Source: Monocercomonoides exilis (lineage: Eukaryota > Preaxostyla > Oxymonadida > Polymastigidae). From it: 64,000 nt of DNA. Position 1 is the stretch's first letter, and each line of letters opens with the position of its first letter. A program made the translations under genes and the position numbers. The DNA lies in assembly GCA_001643675.2 (NCBI GenBank), contig LSRY02000002.1:1385001-1449000 (forward strand), read 5' to 3'. Shown in pieces: positions 34,779-44,265 of this stretch. The notes under the pieces are model-generated. The model did not search any database, was not told the DNA's origin, and saw only the letters and a program-made list of their open reading frames with translations.

Positions 34779-37700
34779 ATGGATAGTCCAAAAAATGATT
34801 CAGAAGAGAATACGACAGATATGAACAATCAGAAATCGTTGGAAAGTATTCGTTTGAATGGTATTGGAATTACAATTTTATGCATATTTTATTCTTTTCG
34901 ATGCCCTGTTCTTTTTGTCAATATTTGCAATAAATGTGAATTTTTTGCGCTTTTACGGGATACATCTTAATGCATTGATTTCTTTTAGATAAAGGCGAAA
35001 ATTTCGAAGACAACATTGAGCAAATAAGAGAAGAGAATGAGAATCAAGTTGAAACTGAGATCATGAAAGAATCAATTGACGATGGTGTGAACAATATTGA
35101 TCAGAAAAACAAAATTTCAAAGTCATTTTAATCTTTTTCAATTTTCATAGAAAAACAAGATAGCCAATCAATAGACAAAGAAGAAGAAGAAGCTTCAATT
35201 GACGATAATTCAAAATCAAAAATTGATATTTCACCAGCAAAAGTTCAAGAACCAGAAACAATGAAAATGGAGAATTTAAAAGAAATCGGAGAAAAGGAAA
35301 AAGAAGATGCATTTGAAAGCGAATTCATCGACGCTATTAACAAAGAAAATGGAGAAAAAGATGAAAAGAAGAAGGCTAAAGATGATGAGTTACATAACGT
35401 TAAAGATACGGAAGCAAAAGATGGCGTGGAGAAGGAAGGGAAAGGTGAAAATAAGTTTAACAGCGAGAACAGTGAGAAAGAAAAACAAGAGAAAGACAAA
35501 TATGAAGAAAAAATAGACATAGAGGAAAATCATACCTCAGAAGACACGCAGAAATCTGTGGATGAGAGTGAATCTATTAGCACTATCGAATCGAATGATC
35601 CTAACAACAATAATAATCAAACAGACGAAGAACAAAAAACAACATCGAAAGAGGAACAACCGATAGAAACTGAAGACTTTGAAGCAAAGCAAAAAAAAAA
35701 AGAAGACGAAAAGAACAATGAAAAAGGAAATGAAGAAAATAATAAAAAAGAGTCCTCAAGTGATTGTGAAGACGAGCACCTGGACACAGAGAAAAAAGAA
35801 GAAGATGAAAAAAAAGAGGATGAAGATTTTGAAGATGAGCAAAAGAGCCAACAGCAGTTGAAGGGTTCCTTGAAAGAAGATGAAGGCGACGCTAAAACTA
35901 CAGAAAGTTCTTCTTTGCATAATTCTAAAGATGATGAAACATCACAAAAAATTTTGAATAACAAAAATGATGAAGGAGGCATTGAAAACAATGATGATCA
36001 AATAGAAGAGGAAGGGAAAAGTGAATTGGTTGAAGAACCTCTGACCAAGAATCAAAAAGAAGAAAGCATTAAGGATATCGAAAAAGAAGCTGAAGCTGAA
36101 GCTGAAGAAGAAGAAGAAGAAGAGATTAAAGTAGAAGAGAATGAAAAAGAAAGTGTCAGCGTAGAAGACGAAAACAAAGAAGACAACGAAGTTCATCAAC
36201 AATCTCACAACACAGAGGATATACAAGCAGAAGAAGAGCCAAAGCCAACATCAACAGACCAGTCTTCTGCTTCATCACCAGATTCACCCACTTCGTCTCC
36301 TTCCGCAGACGAAAGCGAGCAGCTCTCCAGCTCATCAAAGACAATTGAGGATCCACAAAAAGACGAAGATAACAGCAACTCACTTACCATTCCTATCTCT
36401 CCTTCTCTTTCTCAGTCAGAAAGCAGGAAGGACATCCTTTCAGTCGCCAAAGAACACGCAGGAGACATCGAAGAAGACACTTTTCGATCCGATGAGCCGG
36501 AAAACAAATCGGTTGAAGATGAAAAGGAAACTTCTGATGAACAGGAACATTCACCTTCACCTTCACCAGGTTCCGATAGCTCTGCTGAAGGAAATGCAGA
36601 TGCTGTAAGTGAGGAAGACGCAGGAACTCAACGTCCGTTTGAGGTCTCCTCTCATTTTCTGTCTCCTTCATTCAATCCAAATTTGAAAGCAATTCGCTCA
36701 ATGAACACAATCAGCAGTACGCCATCAGAAGCAGACGAAGAAAGCGACAGCAAAGAAGAAAGAGCAGAGGAAGATTCAGGCGCCACACCAGCTGATTCTT
36801 CTGCTTCAAACGCCTCTTCCTCTCATTCATCTGCTGAAGCCGAGGGCGATGCAACCGACGAGGAATCTCCATCCGCATTCACCAGCTCTTCGCTCATCTC
36901 TCACAACTATCAGTCGCCGTTTCCTGTGCACAAGCAGCGCTCTCCTGTTTTGCGTTTTGAGAGCCCCGCTGCAGCACGCGAGGCGCACCACACGCGCGTC
37001 AGCACGATCGACGAAGAAGACGAAGTGGAGAGGGAAAGGACCCCAGACGACAAGAACAGCGAACAGAAGTCAGAGGACGATGAGAGGGAGACAGGAGAGG
37101 AAGGAAGCGAGGAAGAACCTGTTACTAAAGAAGAACAAAAGGACGAAACAGAAGCAAAAGAAACACTACAAAGCAGTGAAACCCCACTATCCGAATCTTC
37201 TTCATCCGATTCATTGCCTCTTTCATCGTCCCCTGCACATTTGTCCCCCTCGGCCTCTTCTTCTCCGCCAAATGTAGCATCTTCTTCACCTTCTTCTCTT
37301 TCGCTTCCTCGACTTCAGTCGTCTTTGCCATCACTTACGCTGGAAGAATACGAACAGCGGGTGGAGGAGCTGATGGAAGAGCTGCGCAAAACAAGAGAGG
37401 AGAAGAAGCCTGAAAGGGAAAGTGACAGAGAAGAAGACGAAGAAAGACGTTCCGATAATAAAAGGAGCAAAGGCACAGACAATTCCCCGATGAATTCAAG
37501 GAGCAGCAGAAGAGATGAAAGTGGCAGAAACGAAGACGAAGGTGAAGAGCAAGCGTCTGACGCATTCAACTCTGTTTGGGTGCAGAGAAACGAGAAATAC
37601 TCAGACACAACAAACACTGCTGAGGCTGACAGAGACGCAGCAGAGCAGAGAAAGAAGGAAGACAAAGAAACACTTTCAGCACTACTTGCTTCTCAGTCAG

Positions 37701-39853
37701 ATTTCTCATTGCGCGCATCAGCAAACTCATCCACAGCTCTTTCCCAGCTGCTCACAACAACCTCTTCTTTTTCACCAGTCTCTCCGTCTGGGACATACAC
37801 AATCGGAGCAGACAGAACTGTGTCTGTCACTGCGCCTCTGAGCACACCAGACTCGCTGCCCCGCTCGTCGCAGCTGTTGATGGCACGCTCATCAACAGTG
37901 GCTGTTCCACGCTATTCTCCCCCGCTCTCCTGCCCTTCACCAACGCTCTCATCACTGCCGAATGCTTCTTCTTCTTCTTCTTCTTCAAGCACCCTTCGCA
38001 ATTCTAACACATCGCCACCTTCTTCATCAGCACCAACATCCTCCCCTTCATCATCATCATCATCTTATCCAGAGGCTGGGCAGCTTTATTCTCCCCATTC
38101 AGCAGCTTCTTCGCCAACCGCCTTCGCTTCAAATGCCATTTCGCCGCATGTTCTCAATCAGATGCGGCAGGAAATGGCGATTATGCAGCAGAAGATGGCA
38201 GACTTGGGAGAATCTGAGAGCTGGTGGCGAAGAGAAGCAGAGAAGAAAGAGGAGATGGAGAAGAAGTGGAAGGAGGAAAGGAACAGGGCAGTGGAGAAAG
38301 TGGAGATGGCTGAGCGGGAAGTGAAGCGGATGAAAGAAGAGGTTGATGATCTGAAGGCAGCAGCAAAGAGAGAAGAAATGAAAGTGTGGGAGATGGAAGA
38401 AGAGGCAGACAGAAGAGAAAGAGACTATCAGATGGAGAAGAGAGAGAAAGAGAAGCAGTGGAGAGATGCAGCCAAGAAAATGGAGTGGGAAAAAGAAGAT
38501 CTGGAGAAGGAGCTGAAGGAAGTTGAGGATGAGATGGAGAAGCAGAGGAGGGCGCGGGACAAAGACCGGGAAATGTTTGAGGAGATGCGGATGCGGATGG
38601 TGGAGCAGCTGCGAGAGGAAGAGCGGAAGAAACAGCGGGCAGCAGAAGACTTGGCAGACGAAGAGGACAAGAACGACGAGTTGGAGCAGATCAATGCGCA
38701 GCTGGAGAAGAAGTCCAGCGAACTGGAGAGCCGACTGCGGGAGGCAGCGAGGAGAGAAGAGCGGCTGAAGGATGTGATTGCACAGCGCGAGAAGGAGATC
38801 GACGATGCGGAGCAGGAAATCAGAGAAAACCGGAGGCAGCTGGAGATGAGCGATGCAGAGAGGGGGAGGCTGGAGATGCGGCTGGACGATCTGGAGAGGG
38901 AGCGAGACGCAGCTGAGCGTGATGGGGAGGAGATGCGGATGAAGTTTGCAGAAGCCGAAAGGATCTGGGCGCGCGAGAGAGACCAGATGAGCCGGCAGAT
39001 GGAGCAGATGCGCAGAGACCTGATCTGCCTGAGAGAGCAGGCAGAAGCCGAACTGTCATTTCCTTTGTCTGAACAGCGGTCGGCGTATCCGTCGGGCTTT
39101 ATGCAGGCGCCTTCGCCAGTTTCTCCTCTCTACTCACACAACCAATCTTCTTCTTCTCCCTCTAACTCCTCTTCCTCCTCCCCCTCCTCCTCTCCTTCTG
39201 CTGCTTCTTTGAGCACATCTGAATCTCGCAACCGCCGCTCTGCTTTTGCTGCCACTCCACTTGATTCGCCTGCTGTTTACTCGCGTAATTCATCGCCTTC
39301 TCAGTCTCCTCTGCACTTCAGTTCTCAGCTTCGCTCGCCTCCTTCTTCTTCCACTGGCTCGCCTGCCTCGTTCTCTTCGCTCTCGTCTGGCTACCAAAAA
39401 CAGTCGAAGCCCAGCGCATCTCGCTCGTTCTACACATCCACATCGTCACCTTCGTCTCCTTATTATCCGTCTCCTGTTATCCGCCCACCTGTCTCGCTCA
39501 TCCCTCAGCAAGAAAAGCAGATGGCGCCTTCTCTCTCTCATCAGCGCACGAGTCAGCAGCAGCAGCAGCAACAACATCAACAACAACAAGCACTCCAGAT
39601 GCGTCGTGAATATCAATCTCGTTCATCACCACAGTCATTGACTGAGCTTTCTCCACCAGAGCTGAGCCGTCTATTGAGCGAGAAGCAAGTTGAGCGGGAC
39701 CGGATCGAATCGGCGCTGCGTCGAATTCCTCTGACATCGTCATTTCAAGCGATAAATAGAAGGAAACACAACGAATTGACACAGGAAAGCGAAAGAATAG
39801 AAAAAGAAATCAATGAGATAAAGAGACAGATGCGATTAAATGGAATGAGATGA
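34779..39853 (+). CDS. Long acidic, Ser-rich coiled-coil protein, possible cytoskeletal
   Basis: Three exons, 34779-34860, 34989-35084 and 35151-39853, joined across introns of 128 nt (GTATTG..TAG) and 66 nt (GTGTGA..TAG), give 1626 aa in one frame. Residues up to about 400 are almost pure Glu/Lys/Asp/Asn, then mixed acidic and Ser-rich sequence. A charged coiled coil fills residues about 1060-1360 (38150-39060). A Ser/Pro-rich segment with a Gln tract follows, and the last about 70 residues (from SLTELSPPELSRLL) form a basic helical module with RIPLTSSFQAINRRK near its middle. That end has the shape of enkurin or centrosomal C-terminal modules (helix, leucine-proline pair, helix), but this is only a resemblance. 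No signal peptide or membrane helix. A structural role at the cytoskeleton is a guess from composition. Confidence 0.8.
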
Positions 39854-41022
39854 TACAACAGATTAAATGTTGATGTTGTGAACAAATCCTTTATTTTGCA
39901 AATTTTAGCAACATGTTTGTTTTTATGTTTGTATTTATAGTAAAAATTTTGTTTCCTCATTTGAAAATTTTTAACTTTTGTTGAAAAATTTTGAATTTTT
40001 GATAATACTAATACAAATTCATCATCCATGAAGCGTATCTTCTCAAAAAAAAAACTGTTTTCTTTTGAATAAGCGATAATGTATTTTTGAAGCATCGATT
40101 AATTGTTTGCTCCAATTATATATATATTTCATTATTTCGAAATACCGAAATGAATTTTTCTTTCAGTTTTACAATATCCTCTGAATGCAGTATCAAACTT
40201 CATTAAAACTTCAACAGAAATAAAAAGTTTCTATCTATCTATCTATTTATCTATCTTTCCCTTCTTCTATTTTTCCTTCTCCTCTCTCGCTTCCTCTTCT
40301 TTATTTTTATTGCAGGCTCAACCTTTTCGCAATCTTCATCTTCTTCTTCTTTAATTTTCCGTATCTTATTTTCAAAAATAAAATAAATGTGAGTGATCTT
40401 TCTGAATCAAAATAACGTCATGGCTTTTTAAATAAAAATTTGTTTTAATGAAATATCAGAACGAATGTACAAAATGCATCAATTCATCTTTCTCTCTCAA
40501 ATAATCCTGAAGTTTCGATTAAAACATTCCACAATTTGCAGTGAATCATTTTCAGTTTTAAAAAGTCAGGATAAACCTTGACATCTGAAAAATAAGGCAA
40601 TTTCGAAACATTATGGACTTGTTGTATTCGCTGATTTCATTAATTTCTAATTTTTGATAGAAATCAATAGCATTTTTTCATGAAATTAAATATAAATTGC
40701 ATTAAAAATAACACTTTATCGTTAGCGACGAACTTCGATTTCAAATATTTATGCAAAGTCCAATAAAAATATTTAGTTCAATCTATTTATTTATGGTTGC
40801 ATCATCAACATTTTCAAACAAATATAATATAATTCAAAATGAGATGATTAAGAAGATATAATATTTAAAAAAATTACACAAATATGATTTATTGTTCGAA
40901 GTCCCTTAATTTAAATATATGATTTGTGAGCAAATTCGACAGATTTCTGTTAATCAAATGGAATGTGATATAAATCTCAGAATTTGAAAAAACTCTATTT
41001 TTTAAAAATTGCAAATTTTTAA
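39854..41022. other. AT-rich spacer with a TCTA microsatellite
   Basis: About 1.2 kb between the coiled-coil gene and the linker histone gene. It contains a (CTAT)n run at about 40231-40257, followed by a pyrimidine-rich stretch to about 40310. No coding frame or RNA gene is seen. Confidence 0.55.
40231..40257. repeat. (CTAT)n tetranucleotide microsatellite
   Basis: Several CTAT units with one CTATTTAT variant, in the spacer after the coiled-coil gene. Confidence 0.8.
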
Positions 41023-41571
41023 ATGTCAGACACTGAAACAACAACTCAAGCTGCGCCAAAAGTTAAACAAACAAAACCCAAAAACAAGAAAAGTACCCCT
41101 TCAATTCCAGTTAGAAAGTACATTATCGAAGCAATTGGAAAGTTGAAGGATCGTACAGGAAGTAGTACTATTGCAATCGGAAATGAAATTATCAGAGCAC
41201 ACAAAGATATGGATGTGAACGTTGTGTTTTTAGCCAATCAATTAAAAATACAGCTCAGAAGGATGGTTGCTGAAGGATTATTGAAGAAGCACAAAGCATC
41301 ATATTTGTTAACTGACAAGACTAAAAAGATGAATAAAGTTACAGAGAAGAAATTGATGAAAAAATCTTCAAAAAAACCGAAGAAAGACAAGAAGAAGAAG
41401 ACAAGCAAAGTTGTTAAGAAATCAAATAAGAAGTCAGCAAAACCAAAAAAAGCAAAGAAGCAGATCAAAAAGATTTCAAAGGACAAAAAGAAGAAAATAA
41501 CTTCAAAGCCAAAAACAAAGAAAGCAAAGCGGCCAACAAACAAAAAGAACACATCAAAGAAATCTGCTTAA
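41023..41571 (+). CDS. Linker histone H1-like protein
   Basis: A 182-aa chromatin protein that would bind linker DNA at the nucleosome. Residues about 27-100 fit the H1/H5 winged helix: PVRKYIIEAIGKLKDRTGSS, then IGNEIIRAHKDMDVNVVFLANQL, then LRRMVAEGLLKKHKASYLL. The C-terminal 75 residues are a Lys/Ser/Thr/Pro tail (TKKAKRPTNKKNTSKKSA-like) typical of H1, and the N-terminus is short with a few acidic and Thr residues. It is single-exon and ends in TAA. Many protists lack the globular domain and have only the tail; this one has both. Confidence 0.9.
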   Translation: MSDTETTTQAAPKVKQTKPKNKKSTPSIPVRKYIIEAIGKLKDRTGSSTIAIGNEIIRAHKDMDVNVVFLANQLKIQLRRMVAEGLLKKHKASYLLTDKTKKMNKVTEKKLMKKSSKKPKKDKKKKTSKVVKKSNKKSAKPKKAKKQIKKISKDKKKKITSKPKTKKAKRPTNKKNTSKKSA

Positions 41572-41960
41572 GTGATTTGAAATGCTTAAGTTTCTTCTTT
41601 ATCTCATTTCTCTTGTCTTCAATTTTTTTTTCACCACGTCGTTTAATCGTGTTTTTTTAACACGTTCAATTATCTTCTTTATCAAAAAATTAAAGTAATA
41701 AAATTTTGGATTTTTAATATTAATTTCAAAAAGGAAAACTTAATATTTAATTCTTTTGATTTAATGAATGAAAAAACTGGAAAATATGAATGAAATTATT
41801 TATACAATATATATACATATATCTATTTATAGATTGTAAGTTAATCTTGATTTTGTGAATTTGTCCTTTTTGATAATTCGAAGACCATTATTTGAATGAA
41901 AAAGATCAATAAGAAAAATTCCCTAATTAGCGTTGAAACACAAAAAGAAAATTTTCATAA
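41572..41960. other. AT-rich spacer
   Basis: About 390 bp between the histone and saposin-like genes. It has a short ATATATACATATAT stretch near 41806 but no gene or clear regulatory motif. Confidence 0.5.
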
Positions 41961-42410
41961 ATGTTTGTATTTTTGACATTGTTCGCAACAGCAATCGCAC
42001 AAGAATTTGAAGAATTCGAAGATTCTGAATATTATGAATCATACGATGACTACACTTATGAAGAATACGAGGAGCCAGAAATTGATCAAGGATTATTCAA
42101 AGATGTTAAATGCGGTCTTTGTACGTGAAAACAAAAATTTTTGAATTTTATAAATGAATTGATTTATTTTTGTATGTGCTTTTTATTTTTTTAAGGCCAA
42201 AATCTCGTTCAGAAAGCTGAGGATTATGTTACTCAACACGGAGCTCAAGGACTTGGAGATTATTTGAAAAAGAAATTCTGCCCATCAACACCAATTGTTC
42301 ATGAGACTTGCTATGCTCTTGTTGATTCGATTCTTGATAAGGCCATCCAAATGATTCAACAAAAGTTGCCTCCACAAACTGTTTGCAAAAAATTGAAAGC
42401 TTGCAAATAG
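41961..42410 (+). CDS. Secreted saposin-B/amoebapore-like protein, two exons
   Basis: A 124-aa protein from exons 41961-42120 and 42196-42410; the 75-nt intron starts GTACGT and ends AAG. A signal peptide, MFVFLTLFATAIAQ, is followed by an acidic Glu/Tyr-rich pro-segment (residues about 15-48) and one saposin-B domain. The six cysteines follow the saposin order: CGLC, then FC and TC around PSTPIVHE, then VCKKLKAC at the end. They should form three disulphides holding a helical bundle. Single-domain secreted saposin-like proteins of protists include the amoebapores, which disturb bacterial membranes in phagosomes; other members only bind lipid. The splice rejoins CGL-C, which supports the intron. 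It lies 451 bp upstream of a cathepsin B-like gene on the same strand. Confidence 0.85.
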
Positions 42411-42861
42411 ACTTTGTAGTGTATAGAGTACATTTTTTCTATAGGTTATTTTTTCTTTTCTTTTCATTTTCTGTGATTTTTTTCTTTCAGCTCCTTTTGG
42501 GGTTACGAGTTCGAATTAATAAAATAATCCAAAAGAAATTCTTTCTATTTCTGGAAATTTTGGTTGAATGTTTTATCAATAATTAAATTTGTAATTTCTG
42601 AATGTTTTCTTTGAATATCCCGTGAATGAAAGCTTTATTCTTCAATTTTGATTAAATAATAATCTTCAAAATGAACAGAATAAAACCAAAGTATAAGAAC
42701 AGTTCAAGAAACTTGTTTGTTAACAATTAAAAAATTAAAAGTATTTTGCATCCGTTTTTTATTATAAATCGTCAATAAACAAATAAATACCAAATAACTT
42801 TTGCTTTTTGATCAGAAATATCCTCAATTTACTGAAAAGCAAAAAAGTTTCAAAAGTGAAA
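42411..42861. other. Spacer between saposin-like and cathepsin genes
   Basis: About 450 bp of AT-rich DNA with TTATTTTTTC and AATAATAATC stretches. It should contain the 3' end of the saposin-like gene and the promoter of the protease gene. An in-frame extension before the protease start (from about 42808) lacks an ATG and looks untranslated. Confidence 0.5.
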
Positions 42862-43713
42862 ATGTTCATTTTGTTGTTTTCCGCTGTTCTCGCTGAATCT
42901 CTTGTTGAGATTGTGAATTCTGATCCAACTTCATCATGGGTTGCAATTGATTATCCACGAGAAGTTATCACTTTGGCTAAAATGCGCGCAATGCTTGGAG
43001 ACGAAACTGAAGTTGATGGTCTTGAAACAATGGAATATGTGGAACCTGATGGTGTGCCGACGTCATTTGATGCTCGCCAGCAATGGCCCGGAAAGTTATT
43101 CGCAGTGAGGAACCAGCAAAGTTGTGGATCTTGCTGGGCTCATGCAACTTCTGAAGCTGTTGGAGATCGTTTTGCAATTAAAGGATGCTCAAAAGGTGTT
43201 CTTTCTGTCCAGGATTTGGTTTCATGCGACAAAAACGATAACGGATGCAATGGTGGATCTGGACCAAGAGCAATGTCTTATGCTCAATCAAGGGGAATTA
43301 CAACAGAAACTTGTCTCCCATACGTTTCTGGAAACGGCCGTGTTCCTTCTTGCCCATCTAAATGCAAAAACAATTCAACAATCACACGTTATAAGACTCA
43401 AAATAATCCAACATTCACAGTTGCAAATGTACAACAAGAACTGATGAATAATGGTCCATTGTATTTCCGCTTTACTGTTTATTCAGATTTCATGAACTAC
43501 AAGAGCGGAGTGTATCAGCATAAATCTGGAAAACAAGAAGGAGGACATGCAGTTCTTCTTGTTGGTTGGGGAGTTGAAAACGGTGTCAAGTATTGGCTTT
43601 GCCAAAATTCATGGGGACCATCATGGGGAGAAAGAGGTTTCTTCAAGATCTTGAGAGGAAACAACCATTGCGACAGCGAGAAAGGATTCTGGGCTGGATC
43701 TGTTAAGTGCTAA
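42862..43713 (+). CDS. Secreted cathepsin B-like cysteine protease
   Basis: A clan CA, family C1 papain-type endopeptidase of 283 aa. The start at 42862 was chosen because it begins a signal peptide, MFILLFSAVLAES. A short propeptide (about residues 18-65) includes NSDPTSSWVAIDYPREV and LAKMRAMLG, similar to the short cathepsin B prosegment. The mature enzyme starts near GVPTSFDARQQWPG. The catalytic triad is Cys91 in CGSCWAHA, His229 in GGHAVLLVGWG and Asn249 in CQNSWGPSWG, with the oxyanion Gln in NQQSCGSCW. The His-His occluding loop that makes mammalian cathepsin B a dipeptidyl carboxypeptidase is absent, as in Giardia and trichomonad enzymes, so endopeptidase activity is expected. It most likely acts in digestive vacuoles. 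Confidence 0.93.
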   Translation: MFILLFSAVLAESLVEIVNSDPTSSWVAIDYPREVITLAKMRAMLGDETEVDGLETMEYVEPDGVPTSFDARQQWPGKLFAVRNQQSCGSCWAHATSEAVGDRFAIKGCSKGVLSVQDLVSCDKNDNGCNGGSGPRAMSYAQSRGITTETCLPYVSGNGRVPSCPSKCKNNSTITRYKTQNNPTFTVANVQQELMNNGPLYFRFTVYSDFMNYKSGVYQHKSGKQEGGHAVLLVGWGVENGVKYWLCQNSWGPSWGERGFFKILRGNNHCDSEKGFWAGSVKC

Positions 43714-44265
43714 GTATAATTTACAAGAGAATTTTTTTTTTTTTACTTTATTTGCGGTAAGATTTTTTTATTGCAGAGAATTTGTTGTTTTTGTAATCTT
43801 TTTTTGGCTAATTGCCTTTATTGAGTTTTGCTTGCTTCATTTTTTAAAAGTTTAATTTTAACAAGCAAAGCACGAGATTGTATTGAAATGTTATTCAAAA
43901 AAATTTTTCAAATGAAATTTTCATTCAGTTATGTTTGATATTAGAAAATTAATTCAAATGAATTTGATTAAAAGCACTTTTTGAAAAACAACATTAAATC
44001 TTTGGTTGACACAAGTTAAATGGAGATAGAAATACATGAATTGGTAAACTGAAATAAAAGTGCCAGTTTTTTGTTTTCTTTTTGATTCACTTGTGCTTTC
44101 AATATATTTTCTGACTAAAATTAAATAAAGATTCTGTAAACATTTCTTTTTGAATAAAACAAGTCAAAATGTTGATAATATAATAATAATTTTATACAAT
44201 TATAAAGAAAACTTTAATAATAGAAACAAATGAACAATTATTCATATAAAGAGGACAAATAAATT
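43714..44265. other. Convergent AT-rich spacer
   Basis: About 550 bp between the convergent cathepsin gene and beta-helix gene 2. It is AT-rich with several AATAAA-like words near its right end. Nothing else is seen. Confidence 0.5.
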
